This document shows, piece by piece, positions 1 to 11,342 of a DNA stretch of 64,000 nucleotides. The first letter of the stretch is position 1. Each line of letters begins with the position of its first letter. The notes beneath the pieces were generated by a model that saw only the letters and a program-made list of their open reading frames with translations, searched no databases and was not told the origin of the DNA. This DNA comes from Apus apus (Eukaryota > Chordata > Aves > Apodiformes > Apodidae). The DNA is taken from contig NC_067305.1 of the NCBI RefSeq assembly GCF_020740795.1, forward strand, positions 3,782,001 to 3,846,000, written 5' to 3'. Position numbers and translations under genes: made by a program.

Positions 1-1009
1 ATATGGAAGCCCAGGGAAGTTTTCGCTGCTCTTTGCTCTGCTGCTGTTTTTCAGCTGTGTCATTGGTGCTTTGCTCTCTCTAGAACATTACGGGCTGAAT
101 TTCTGTCTTTGCAGTGAAAAATGGGAGGCTGGATTTTCTTCCCTGGTGCACCAAAGTCATCGGCGTTGCAGGAAGGTAAAGGACAGAAGCGTTTGGTTGT
201 TGTCGCTGTTTCAGAACTGCAGAGCAAAAACTGTAAAATCCTGATGAATCTTTTTAGCTTCCAAGCCTAAAAATGGCTCTTTGTGCTCCATCCTGGTGTG
301 GTGCAAATGTGAGTCCTTTGGCTCAAGGCAGCAGCATCCTTGTGCCTGGTGCTGACAGAGACTCCTTCCATGCAGAAAGCATCTGTTGGGGAAACAAGCC
401 ATGAGCTGATTTCCCTCCAGTTTCATTTCCAGGAGGAACATTCCCAGCTCAGCTGCTCCGTGAGGCTGGACTTCACCCCCTGCTCTGTGGTGGCTGAATC
501 AAGATGGGGTTTGGTGTGGGGAGAGGAGCCCAGAGGATAAATATGGAAAGGGCTAAATGAGGAAAAGCTGGGTGGGATGCTGCAAACAGCCTCCCTGCAC
601 ATGTAACCCACTCAGTGTGCAAGGTCCAAACTCCCCCCCATGCAGGGGTTTGTGTGCCCCACCCCGAGCTGAAGCTGACTCTCCCAGGGTAACTTCCCCA
701 ACACCCCCTGGACCCTGCAGGAGTGATGAGGAAGAAGCAAGGGCAGGAGTTTTCCCTTCTTGCTGCAAGCAAATTTTCCCTCTTGCAACAGAAAAGCGGG
801 TGGATGATGTCGTGGGGGCTGCGAGGAGGTGGCACGTCCCTGCTGGGCTGGCTGCAGCCACCGGTGTGTCCCCACCCTGGCCACCTTCACTATTAGCCAG
901 GCACAAGGGTTTCTTGGAGGCAGAGCCATTGCACATGGCTTGGGGGGCATGCAGAGAGCACCTTGGAGTGACTTCTCCTTTGGGATGTGTTCTCCTGCCT
1001 CTGGGCTGG
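1..1009. other. Noncoding sequence, nothing recognised
   Basis: No open frame here resembles a known protein, and I see no clear repeat family. The frames of up to 164 codons at 550-1050 overlap each other on both strands and lack family motifs, so I read them as chance frames in moderately GC-rich DNA. Confidence 0.5.
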
Positions 1010-1280
1010 GTTTTAGCAGTGAAAGGACAAGGAGTGATGGTTTTAAACTGAGAGAGGGGAGATTTAGGTTAGATCTTAGGAAGAAATGTTTTGCAATGAG
1101 GGTGGCAAAGCACTGGAACAGGTTGCCCAGAGAGGTGGTAGATCCCTGGAACCATTCCAGTCCAGGTGGGACCAGGCTCTGAGTAATCTGATCTGGTTGA
1201 AGATGTCCCTGCTCACTGTGGGGGTTTGGACTAGCTGGCCTTGAAAGGCCCTGTCCAACTCAAACCATTCTGTGAGTCCA
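1010..1280 (+). mobile_element. CR1 LINE 3' fragment, diverged
   Basis: The sequence follows the 3' untranslated end of avian CR1 in the sense direction: 'ttaggaagaaatgtttt', then 'ggaacaggttgcccagaga', then a block ending 'caaaccattctgtga'. It is 5' truncated, as nearly all CR1 copies are, and contains no intact reverse transcriptase. It differs from the other copies in the window at many positions, so it looks like an older subfamily. Confidence 0.85.
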
Positions 1281-1549
1281 TCATTCTAACAGGGGAAGGA
1301 TCCCTCCAGCATGATCTGATGGGTAAAATATCTGGATGTGTCCCCCAGGCTGGCTCTTTGCATGTGTGAACCCCTTTGGAGTGTGTGAGTGTTTTGGGGA
1401 GTTGCTGTGCTCAGGACAGAGAGAGGAGCTCTGGTTTTGACTGGGTTAAATTATTCAGAATAAAAATAGGAAACAGTCTTCTGAGGCTGTGCCATGTGCC
1501 CTGTGGGACTCGGTGAGCTCTGTGCTGAGCAAATGAGATCTCGGGGCTC

Positions 1550-1812
1550 TCCTTCCTTCCTTCCTTCCTTCCTTCCTTCCTTCCTTCCTTCCTTCCTTCC
1601 TTCCTTCCTTCCTTCCTTCCTTCCTTCCTTCCTTCCTTCCTTCCTTCCTTCCTTCCTTCCTTCCTTCCTTCCTTCCTTCCTTCCTTCCTTCCTTCCTTCC
1701 TTCCTTCCTTCCTTCCTTCCTTCCTTCCTTCCTTCCTTCCTTCCTTCCTTCCTTCCTTCCTTCCTTCCTTCCTTCCTTCCTTCCTTCCTTCCTTCCTTCC
1801 TTCCTTCCTTCC
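1550..1812. repeat. Perfect (TTCC)n microsatellite, 263 bp
   Basis: About 65 uninterrupted copies of the tetranucleotide TTCC, which reads GGAA on the minus strand. No interruption is visible, so the array is probably young and length-variable. It leaves long frames open on both strands (PSFL and GRKE peptide repeats), which are not genes. The strict purine/pyrimidine asymmetry favours triplex (H-DNA) structure, and GGAA repeats are known ETS-factor binding platforms. Confidence 0.98.
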
Positions 1813-3099
1813 ATCAGAGGTCAGTAGGAAACTGCAGATTTGGTTCCATGGCAGCCAGAGAAGCCCCCACAGACCCGGCTGCCAAAACCCCAGGGAACGA
1901 GCACTGCACATTCCCACCGTGCAGCAAGGAGAGGTTTCCTCATCCTGGAGAAAGCTCCAGCATCCCAGGGACCTGCAGGATTTCTGGATGGGAGACCGGA
2001 CCAACCTCTTTGCAAACAGCTTCTTTTCCAATTTAATTACTCCCCCCCCACGGGTCCCCGGAGCTCCACTCGCACCCGGGGGATGTGGAATTTAAATGGG
2101 AATTTCTGGCTTTTATCCTCCTGGCAGGGCGGGTGGGCGGGCAGCTGGAAAGACATTTCCCTTTCGTTTCACACTCTCATTGGGCAGCTATATTTAGGCT
2201 AGTTTCTAAATTGCTGGGCTTAATTAATGAGCTGAAGTTATTCACTCACAGGCACTTGAACAGCTTGGGAAGTTCAGCCTGGTCACTGGGCAGGGAAAAA
2301 AAAATGTCTTTCCTCTCTCCACCAGCGCTGGGAAGTGACCTGCAGATAACCTTGCAGGAAGCATCTCCATGGGCTTTGGGCACCCTGGGCATGACGTGTG
2401 GCATCTGTCCGGGCACTAGTCAAACCCGCACAGCGAGCTGTGACCCTTCCACTGCCACAGATGAGCCTACAGGCACCCCCAGAGGTTGCACTGGTGTTTT
2501 TTCTCCCCTGCGTGGGGGCTGCAGCACATCGCCCGGGCTGGGTCCCCGCAGTCCCGCATCGCCCTGACGCGCAGCCCACGCTCATCGCTCTAATCATGTA
2601 AAAGGGTTGGTGGAGGGTGGACAGTTGTAAATCTTTTAAGTTTTAAGCCCCTTTCCAGCTTCAGGTTGCCACCTGGCTGCTTACCAAAAGGCTTGGCTGA
2701 TTTTCCTCGGGAGCGGCCAGATGCAACTGAGAAGCCTGTTGGCCAAGCATTTAACCAAGCATGTGACAAAGGTGCACCCAAGGGAATGGGTGCACATCCC
2801 AGCTCATCTCCTGGGTCACCCAGCTGGACCAGGCTGGGGGAGCTGGACCCTCATTCCCTGCCACATTCCCTGGGATTTGCTCGTTTTCCCCTTTTGAGCT
2901 TTGCCTGGTGGCACCCGCGGAGTTAACGCAGCTGAGCCCCTTCATGCTGCCTGCCCGGGGAGTCTGTCAGACCCTGCTCATCTGTCCAGGTGTGTTAGGG
3001 CTGATCCGTGTCTGCCAGATGTGTCTCTGCACCCCTCTACACCCCATCTCACCAGATGTGCCACAGCAGGTGGGTGATGTGGCTGCTGCCCCTTGCACC
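1813..3099. other. Noncoding; AT-rich block near 2150-2260
   Basis: No gene is recognised. Between about 2150 and 2260 the base composition shifts to AT-rich with 'tatatttaggctag' and 'cttaattaatgagctg', a texture typical of conserved noncoding elements with homeodomain-type TAAT cores. That is an inference from composition only. Confidence 0.3.
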
Positions 3100-3213
3100 C
3101 TGCATCACCCCCCACCCCACGTTACCCACTCTCCCTGCATCACCCACCCACCCCACATCACCCACCCACCCCCTGCATCGCCCACCCTCCCTACATCACC
3201 CACCTACCCCTGG
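3100..3213. repeat. C-rich degenerate minisatellite
   Basis: Imperfect repeats built on 'catcacccacccacccc' and 'ccctgcatcaccc', five to seven units of variable length. The strong C/G strand bias explains the open frames rich in His, Pro and Thr across it. Confidence 0.7.
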
Positions 3214-6200
3214 GATAGTCTCAATGTCCTGGTGTAAATCTCAGGATCAGCAAATAGGAGCAAAGGGGCAGCCACAGAACTGCAGGTGTTTGGGGGCTGG
3301 AGAGGGATCCTCACAAAGAAAACGTCGTTTCTCCAGAGGAAAACTGAGGTAAGAAATCAGATCTGGAAGGGGGTTTGGGTTGTTTTTTCACAGTGGCCTC
3401 CTTCCCTGGTGTTAACTAATAATAAAGCCTGCCAATTTACTCTTGCTCCCCTCCCACTCGGATCAGGGCTGCCCCCTTCCCTGGCACCTACTACACCCAG
3501 ATAAAAGCTGCAGAGAGAGATCTGCAGCCAGGGCTGAGCCCTCCCAGCTCTGCACCCAACCCTGCCTCTCACACTGGTCCCAGTTTGCTCGCTGGGTTGT
3601 AGCAGGGGGAGCTCTCAGCCCTGCCACCCACACGGATAAAGCACCAGGCATGGGGCCTCTGGGTTAAAAAATTCAGGAGAGGGGAGAAGCAGCTGGAAAC
3701 AAGGTGTTCTCTGCATGACAAGGCTTAATGCCACACATCCCCCCAGCTCCTCGTGTAAACACGCTTACACCGCTTCACTTCCCCCAGGACCAGCACCATC
3801 TTAAAATAGATCTTGCTTAAAATAACACCTTGCTTAAGCCCAGGCAGATGTGTAGCTTTTCTTTTCCAGCAATAAGGAGGTTTCCTTTTCTTTCCAGTGA
3901 GATGCTATTCATCTAGAAATAGGGACCAAGGAGAGAGGGGTGATGGCACCAGAGCCATAAATCTGCACCCCAAGGCCAGTGGTTGGGTGTCTCCAGGCAG
4001 GGTTGGGCTGAAATCAGGCAGATTTGTGGGCCAAAAAAGGGCATTTCTGGCACAGGAGGTGCTATAGCAACCTGGCGAAGGAGCTTGGAAGCAGCTGAGA
4101 GGGGAAATAAATAAAATAAAAGCAGAGGTGGAAAGCAGAGTGATGGTAAAAGGAGGAGAGAACCTAGTGATCCCAGGGTACGGTGTGAGGAACGTGGTGC
4201 TGAAGCAGCTTTTAAATGGAATTTTTAAAGAGCAGCTGCAGTGCATGGGGGAGGAGAGGCAGAGCCATGTCCTCCATGTGTCCCAGCTCCATCCTTCTCA
4301 TCCCCTTCCCCTCATCCCACAGCTCCATCCAGCCTTGTGCAGCCCCCGTATTTCTGGGGCTGTCCCTCCTCCCAGCCCAACTTTTAATTCTGAAGTGTAG
4401 CTGGAATTGTTTTCTTGCTGGTTGAAGCCTTGATTTTGCCAATGCTGGTGCATCCCTGGCTGGTGGGTGCTGTGGTGGAGCAGGCAGCACCCAGTCCCCA
4501 TCCCAGGCACCCTCTTTGGCAGGGGGGAGAAATCCCACACCCTGGGAGCTTCAGCAGAGAGAGAAAACGTGAGGCCTGAGATGGAGCCACTGGACACACA
4601 GGAAAAAACACCTTTTGATTAGAACTTTCTCCACATTACATTTGATTTTATTTTTTCCCTTCCTCCCCCCCCCCAGCCCCATCCCCCCAGCCCTTCCCTC
4701 TCTGCCACATTTTGGCAGGATTAATTTGAGATAAAGTTACCCTGAGTGACGGCCTTTGCTTTTGTGTTCTCCTTGTCTATTTTCTGCCTCGCTAAACCTA
4801 GAAAAACTCCAGAGAAATTCTCCAGCTTCCAGCCTTGCCAGGGGGCCCCGGCTCAGCCGACACTCATCCACGTTCAACCACGGGGAAGAAAAAAAAAACC
4901 CACCTTCTGACAAGGGTTATTTTTATTTCTAATGAAAAGCGAAGCCTGCTGTGAGCAGGTGGAGGGGGATGGTTGACGGACGCCGAGGTGCGCCCATCAA
5001 AAAGATGGAAGACTCACACTTCCGTGGGGACCTGTCTTTTTTTTGGGGGGTGGGAGAGACCCCCTCCAGGCTTCTGGTGTTTGTTGGGTTCGTAGGTGGA
5101 TCGGTGATAAAGTGTCACCTTTCTGTTTGGGAGAGGTGGGGGGTGGCATGGCTGCGGTGGTGCGAGCTGAGCCTTTGCTTTGTGCTTTGCTGATCCCCTG
5201 GCGCGGGGTCGGTTCATGGTCGCACGGGCACAAAAATGGGAATTAGTGTAAAAATCATGCAAAGTGCATGAGAACAGCCCCAGAGCAAGGGCTCGGTGCC
5301 TGCTGCCTGCTGCAGGACCTGGCTGGCACCCCAGCGGGGTCCAAAGTGGGGTTTCCTCCTCAATGCAGAGATGTCTCAGACATCTAGCTTGGCCCTGGTG
5401 GGGTTTGGGTAGGGGACAGTGGCACAGGTTGACCTGGATCCAATCCCACCAGTTCAGCCCATTTCAGAGCTCCCTTATTTCTTCTTTAACATTTGCTTCC
5501 AGACTTGCCGTAATTATTTCTCCAGCAGGGTGGAGGTTGTTCAGGTAACTGCTCCCATGGCTACTGTAGAGCAGTTTGGAGTGGCAAAGGCCAGAGAGAA
5601 GCTGTTGCTTGGAAGACAGGATGGTTTTCGGTTGGGAAGAGTGGCTGGGGGAGAAGGCTGGGAACATCTCCTGAGGCTCCTGGGGCTGCTGGAGAGGACA
5701 GCCCTGCTCCTTCCCAGGAGGGTGGGCTCATGGGGGAACAACATCCTGCTGCAGAAACACAGGCCCAGGAAGCAAACCCCCCACTGGTGACACTGCAATG
5801 CTCCCCAGCCCCCCCAGCCTGCAGAGCTTCCCTCACAAGCCCTCAACTCCACCGAGCCAAGCTCCAACTTTCCATGGCACCCCAGGAAGGTTTTCCCAGC
5901 ACACCACAGGGACTCAGCTCTGGATTTGCAGCGGAGCAGCCCCAGCCGGGGAGTCGGAGCGTGGTTGTTGATACTCTCCCACCTTGGAGCCGCATTATGC
6001 AGCCCCAGTAAATGCCCTTTCCATCTTGCTCTGATCATTAGCCCAGAGTATTCCGCTCCAGAGCTTTGCTATAATGAAAGCCACTGAACTTTGGGATCTC
6101 AATTAACTATAGCAAATGCTCTAGATCCTAGGAAAATACTTTGCTCAAATTATATTGCAATAATAATATGTACGTCCATTTACTTCTCCGGAGCAGAGCA

Positions 6201-6407
6201 GGCATGTGCTGTGGATCTCAATCTTCCTTCTCTCTCATGTCGTTAGCTTGATCCATGCATCTCTTTCCTACCCAAAGCACAGAGTCATTCCTAATTCCTG
6301 GGCTCCTTTGCCATCTCCCAGAAGGAAATCAAACCCTAATTTCACACGGCACTCCACCTCTGCCCCACAAAGAAATTCCAGCCCTTAAGGAATGAGACCA
6401 AGTAGTT
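3214..6407. other. Noncoding; possible conserved element at 6030-6180
   Basis: No gene is recognised. The stretch about 6030-6180 is AT-rich and non-repetitive ('gctataatgaaagcc', 'ctcaattaactatagc', 'gcaataataatatgtacg') and contrasts with the GC-rich flanks, so it is a candidate conserved regulatory element. The 4621-4700 part is T-rich then C-rich low-complexity sequence. Confidence 0.3.
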
Positions 6408-6640
6408 ATCATAGAATCATCATGGAATGGTTTGAGCTGGAAAGGACCTTAAAGATCATCCAGTCCCAACCCCCCTGCATGGGCAGGGACACCTCCCACC
6501 AGCCCAGGTTGCTCCAAGCCCCATCCAACCTGCCCTTCAACACTGCCAGGGATGGGGCAGCCACAGCTTCCCTGGGCAGCCTGTTTCAGGGTCTCACCAC
6601 CCTCACAGCAAAGAATTTCTTCCAAATCATAATTAATAAA
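6408..6640 (-). mobile_element. CR1 LINE 3' fragment
   Basis: The copy reads from its 3' end leftward: 'tcatggaatggtttgag' then 'ggaccttaaagatcatcc', then the internal block 'ccaccagcccaggttgctcc' and 'gatggggcagccacagctt'. It is nearly identical to the copy at 19126 over about 115 bp, so both come from the same fairly recent subfamily. Confidence 0.95.
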
Positions 6641-9383
6641 CAGGAGAGAGCCTGGCCCTTCGGCTGCTCCCTCTGCTATTTGCAAAGCTGTCACTCCAGC
6701 AGCTGAGACCTTTGCAGCTGGAAGGTCACGCTCCAGGTTTGGAGGGTAATTTGGGGAGGAGGGAAAGAAGCAAAACCCACAGCATTTAAATAAGAAATAA
6801 AGTTTCTTGTGGCGTGGCAAGGAAGGAGGCAGTGATAGAGAAGAGTTGGGCCACCTGCATGGTCCCCCCTATCCCACCAGCCCATGGCAAGGGGTGCTGG
6901 GGGGGCAGGACTGGGTGATGAGGTTATTTTCCTGGTAAATGGGTGGGGGGCTGTGCCTGTGGGATGTGACACTGCCCACCACGGGGCCGGCAGAGACGTG
7001 CTGGTCTCATTATCCAGCCGCATGCTGCTGCCTTCCCAATCTCGCCCAGCCTGCAGGAGACTAATAAAACAAGTCCACACATTACAAAATCAATTTCCTC
7101 TCTATTAATTTGGGTCTCTTAAGATTTATCATCGTCTTTCATCACCAGATCAAAAGCAATTGGCAAAGTCTCAAATAACCTTTTAATTCTGAGCTGAGAG
7201 CCAAGATCCAGATACACGGAGCCATGTCCTTCGGGGTGTCACTGTCCCCATGGGATGGGATCTGGCACCCCAAGCCCAGCCCAGGGCACGGCACATCCCG
7301 ACCCCTTCCAAACCTCTGGTGAGTCTCAGCCTGGATCTTGGTTGGAGCAGGGTGGTGGCAGTTCGTGATGGAATTAATTACACTTCCTTCTCTGCCTTCA
7401 ATCGAAGCTCACACTTTGATATTTATGTTCCCAGTTGTGGGTTGTGGCCTTGATTCATTAAGATTTGCATAGTAATTGTTTTCTTCTAACGATCTGGGAG
7501 GATGGCACCGTGGGGAGATGTGTCCTGCACACACAGGCTGGAGCATATTGCTGAGCTGCTTTGGCACCTCTGAGCATTCTACCTCTGCCCAGGGGCAAAG
7601 TGGGGCCAAAATAGGGTAAAAATGGAGCCAAAATAGGTCCAAAGGCTTTTGCATCCCCGTGCCACCAGAATGTGCCCTGTCCAAGGAGGAGAATCAGGTC
7701 CACCTGCATCTGCCGTGAGTTCCCAGAGGGAACAGGTGCTCCTGGCATCACACTGGAAGGGACTTCCAGCTTTTTTTTTCTTTTGCAGAAGTGTTTTTTC
7801 ATGTCAAAATTCAAATTTTCCACTGGACAGACTCTATTTCCACATGTTTCCTGAACTGCACATTTGTTTTTATGGACAAGACTAGTCTGAAATGATCAAA
7901 AACTTCCTTTCTGATGCTTAGAAAGAAAAACCTCCCTGTTCCACTGGCTTGAGTTGAGAACAAATTCACGTGCAAAGAGGCACAGAAGACAGGAACCATT
8001 TCAAAATGACGGAAATATCTGATGTTACTGAAATCCTCGGCCAGCTCTGCCCTTTCCCCTCTGCCTGGCTCCCAAAACCCTCTATTTCCCATGTGTTTAT
8101 GTTAAATGTTTGGCTCTGGATTGGGATGGGAGATCTGGGAGAAGAAAATTCCCTTGCTGGTGAGGGGAAAAAAACCACAATAAAGAAGAAGAAACTCGTG
8201 TTTCCTTGCTCAAAAGCAAACCCTGAGTGTCTGTGCCCACAGTGAGAGCTGGGGGAGCTGCTGCTGCCTCCTGGGGCCGATGCCGAGCTCCTGGCTCCCG
8301 TCCCAGATCCAACGGCTTCCCTCCCCTCCTCCCCCTCCGACCTTCTCCCTCTCCTCATTATATTTGTGTATTTGATGATCATGTAACATCCACGCAGCAG
8401 CTGGGGCTCAGATGAGAGCTCAGCACTGGCAGCACGGAGTTCTGCAGCTCCCTCAACAAACGGCTGCTTTCTGCCCCAAACTGTGGTCAGCTTCTCCCGA
8501 CCGTGGCAAAGGCGATTTGGGCCAACCCTGCCGTGGCTCTTCAACCATCCGTGAAGATCTCATCACTCTCAGCCCTCTGAAGCTGCTCCCCTGCTGTCTG
8601 ATCTTGGCTGCATTCTTCTTTATTAGTTTTGTTTTATTTCTTGCGGCTGCATCTCAGCCACCCCAAGCAGCTGCATCCTTCTGCCTGCAAATGCAGAGGA
8701 GAAGCTGATTTTTTTTTCCATTTGAAAAAGTCGCTTCTTTTTTTATGGTTTGTTTTGGGGATTTTTAAGTGGTGGGGTTTTTTTTTAATATGCTTAAATC
8801 CAGGCAGCCCACAGGGTCATGGCCATGGGCAGGGGAGCAGAGATCATGATCAAAAAGTTCTCCAAGGCTCTGATCAAGGAAGGAGCTGCTGCTCTAAATG
8901 CACCTAAGGTTCATGTCTCACCTCCCCACACATCTAAAAAGTGCCTTTGATTTGCCCGAAATTCCCAGGAAAAGTTCTGGCTGTGCTCATGGTGCTCCCA
9001 CGGAGAAAACTGTTCCTGGCCCAAAAGCTGTCAGTCCCAAAGCACCCACAACGTCGGGATGGGGATTCCCAGCCCTGCCACCTCCCCAGCACTCTGGGAA
9101 GCACAAACCAACGTCGGGAAGTGATTGATGGGGAGAAGGAGCTGATGTCGTATCGAGCCGCCCTCCCTGTTGATGCCTCATCCCAGCGCTGCCACCTCTG
9201 TGATTAGAAGAGAGAGAAACTGGGGCTGCTGGGGAAGCACAGCAAATGGGAGAGGTGGAAATGTGTTTCCAGGGTTTTTCTTGTCCTCTGGAGCAATGAG
9301 CACAAATTAAGATCAAAGTAAGGGGGAAAATGGGGCACCTGGGGTTTTATCAAGGCTCTAATTTCTACATGGCCATCATGGTT
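6641..9383. other. Noncoding; AT-rich patch at 7080-7200
   Basis: No gene is recognised. Positions 7080-7200 ('ctcttaagatttatcatcg', 'aaccttttaattctgagc') are AT-rich and unique, suggesting a conserved noncoding element. 7770-7790 and 8700-8790 are T-rich low-complexity stretches. Confidence 0.3.
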
Positions 9384-9500
9384 CTATCACTCTATGCCCA
9401 TGTAAAAAGTCCCTTTTCCTGTAGCCCCTTCAGGTACTGGAAGGCTGCTCTAAGGTCTCCCCAGAGACCTTTTCATCCAGTTCTGCCAAGGTCATCCTCC
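9384..9500 (-). mobile_element. CR1 LINE fragment (upstream of the usual 3' tail)
   Basis: The phrase 'aggtactggaaggctgctc' followed by 'taaggtctccccagagacc' is the reverse complement of a CR1 segment that lies just 5' of the terminal 3' block. The terminal block itself is degraded ('ggccatcatggttctatcac'). Confidence 0.7.
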
Positions 9501-10007
9501 CTGGAGATGAGGAGGAGAGCGATGGGGCAGGGACACACACATGGGCTGGGTGAGCACGTGTGTGCAGGCACTGGGGAGCTCCCAGTCATACTGAGAAGGA
9601 GCAAAGAGCTGCCCAAGACCTGGGTGGTGGAAGGAGGCTGGAAGTAAATGACAGCACAGCTCTGAACTGACAGGACGAGACCATTTAAATCCAAAGCAAA
9701 GGTTAATGATATCCTGACAGAGCCAGAGGATTCGTAGCTTCTCCTCATGGATCCAGAGTGGGAAATTGCAGCTGAGTGACAGCCTGGAGAGCTGGAGATA
9801 GCAGGGATGGGGTTGGGCTGGGGCATAAAACGCAGTGGGGACAGCAGCAGCATCTGAGCTGACAAACTGAAAGTTTGTGTGTGGGTGACAGATGTTTATT
9901 TGTATAGTGTAATTGTGTTGGCTCGGCAGGTTGAGTGGCAGCTCATGGAACGTGCCTCCTCCTTTGGGGCAGGGAATGTAGGAAGGGTTGGAGTCCAGCC
10001 CTGCCTT

Positions 10008-10056
10008 GAATAAGAAAGAAAGAAAGATGATGATGATGATTATGAAGATGATGATG
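10008..10056. repeat. (GAAA)n then (GAT)n short microsatellite
   Basis: Three 'gaaa' units run into 'gatgatgatgatgattatgaag' type sequence with several ATG triplets, at the left shoulder of the CpG-rich island. Confidence 0.85.
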
Positions 10057-10271
10057 TTGATCTGCTCCCCGGAGGAGAGGGCGGGCTCCCGAGATGGCAG
10101 CTGGGGGTGGAGGGGCTGCAGAGCCCAGAGCGGGCTCTCGGCAAGAGGCCGTGGCGGGGCCCTTTCTGTCAGTTAGCAAAGGTGCCACCGTCCCCAAGAG
10201 ACCCTCACTCACCAGCCGCCTGCTCGGGAAAAAAAGCAACAAACCACAGCCCGCTCGACTCCGCTCACCTC

Positions 10272-10781
10272 TGAGGCACCTGCAGCCCTGAGGCACCTGC
10301 CGCCATGAGGTACCTGCCGCCCTGAGGTACCTGCTGCCATGAGGTACCTGCTGCCATGAGGTACCTGCCGCCCTGAGGTACCTGCAGCCCTGAGGTACCT
10401 GCCGCCCTGAGGCACCTGCCGCCCTGACGTACCTGCCGCCATGAGGCACCTGCCGCCCTGAGGTACCTGCTGCCATGAGGTACCTGCAGCTCTGAGGCAC
10501 CTGCAGCCCTGAGGCACCTGCAGCCATGAGGTACCTGCCGCCATGAGGCACCTGCCGCCCTGAGGCACCTGCCGCCATGAGGTACCTGCAGCCATGAGGC
10601 ACCTGCAGCCATGAGGTACCTGCAGCCCTGAGGTACCTGCAGCCCTGAGGTACCTGCCGCCCTGAGGCACCTGCAGCCCTGAGGCACCTGCAGCCATGAG
10701 GTACCTGCAGCCCTGAGGTACCTGCAGCCCTGAGGCACCTGCAGCCATGAGGTACCTGCAGCCCTGAGGTACCTGCAGCCC
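10272..10781. repeat. 17-bp minisatellite, 30 units
   Basis: I count thirty 17-bp units of the form 'tgaggYacctgcNgccM', plus a decayed unit at 10782-10790. Three positions vary: T or C at position 6, A/C/T at position 13 and C/A at position 17. About seventeen units hold GGTACC (KpnI) and many hold CTGCAG. Because 17 is not a multiple of three and the minus strand lacks stops, all three minus frames stay open (about 157, 179 and 219 codons) and translate to a 17-residue periodic peptide. I do not read this as protein coding. The unit is partly palindromic around GGTACC and could form hairpins. Confidence 0.97.
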
Positions 10782-10831
10782 CGAGGCGCGGTTTGGGCGG
10801 GAAGCAGGAGAGCAGCGCCTCAGGGCAGCGA

Positions 10832-10900
10832 GCTCACCTCATGGCGGCACCGGGCCTGTCCCGCCGGGCTGGGCAGTGCGGCTGCTCCTGGGGAGAAAGG
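10832..10900 (-). other. Candidate first coding exon (minus strand)
   Basis: On the minus strand the sequence reads 'gtgccgccatgaggtgagc' at 10850-10832. This is a near-perfect Kozak context (gccgccATGa, ATG at 10842-10840) followed after two bases by a consensus splice donor (AG then GTGAGC, intron from 10837). It sits in a CpG-rich island with YY1-like sites upstream. The coding part would be only ATG AG, so no protein can be named, and the next exon would lie to the left beyond the minisatellite. The exon's 5' limit is unknown and the end given here is arbitrary. Chance occurrence is possible, because the minisatellite unit also contains the word 'gccgccatgaggt'. Confidence 0.3.
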
Positions 10901-11074
10901 AGAGGGGACATGGCGGGGTCACAGCCTGTCCAAACGGCGGCTGAGGGGCAAGGGCTGAAGAGCCAGAGCTGGAATGAAATGGCGGCTGGCGGCGGGCAGG
11001 GCAGTCAGGGATGTTTAGAGCCATGAAGAGCTGCTAAAGCCCTGGCAGAAGGTGGGACCTAAACTGTCCTAACT

Positions 11075-11303
11075 GGGTTATTTGTAGTGGAAAGTTTAGG
11101 CAGATGTATGTCAGACATTAGGAAGAAACGCTTCCCTGTGAGGGTGGTGAGAGCCTGGAACAGGTTGCCCAGGGAAGCTGTGGCTGCCCCATCCCTGGCA
11201 GTGTTGAAGGGCAGGTTGGATGGGGCTTGGAGCAACCTGGGCTGGTGGGAGGTGTCCCTGCCCATGCAGGGGGTTGGAACTATTCTGTGATTCTATGTTG
11301 ATG
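11075..11303 (+). mobile_element. CR1 LINE 3' fragment
   Basis: Sense-direction CR1 tail: 'cattaggaagaaacgcttcc', 'gagcctggaacaggttgccc', 'gatggggcttggagcaacct', 'ggggttggaactattctgtg'. The usual 'agatgatctttaaggtccc' core is deleted between 'ggaact' and 'attctgtgattctatg'. Confidence 0.93.
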
Positions 11304-11342
11304 ACAACCACAACAATAATAATAGTAATAATAATAATGGTG
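11304..11342. repeat. (AAT)n/(AAC)n microsatellite after CR1 end
   Basis: An imperfect 'aataataatagtaataat' tract abuts the CR1 3' terminus. Confidence 0.85.

Larger units (their letters stand above)
10057..10990. promoter_or_regulatory. CpG-rich island with YY1-like and SP1-like sites
   Basis: The interval is clearly richer in CpG than its surroundings, both left of the minisatellite (10057-10271) and right of it (10782-10990). The right side holds an SP1-like 'tttgggcggg' (10791-10800), and 'atggcgg' cores at 10841, about 10911 and about 10979 that match the YY1 motif common just downstream of transcription starts. A CpG-island promoter is a reasonable inference, most likely firing toward the left (minus strand) given the first-exon signals at 10832-10900. 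A 510-bp minisatellite sits inside the island. Confidence 0.5.

Noticed and set aside
1411..2036. Long frames of GRKE and PSFL repeats on both strands
   Set aside because: They are the translation of the (TTCC)n microsatellite and its flanks; a tetranucleotide repeat stays open in every frame that lacks a stop.
6392..6706. Frame with 'GRDTSHQPRLLQAPSNLPFN', also present at 19205 and on the minus strand at 11059
   Set aside because: It is a translation of the CR1 3' untranslated region in antisense, not a gene family.
9943..10748. Three overlapping minus-strand frames of 157-219 codons with periodic QVPHG/RYLMAAG peptides
   Set aside because: They arise from the 17-bp minisatellite, whose unit length rotates through all frames and contains no stop on that strand.
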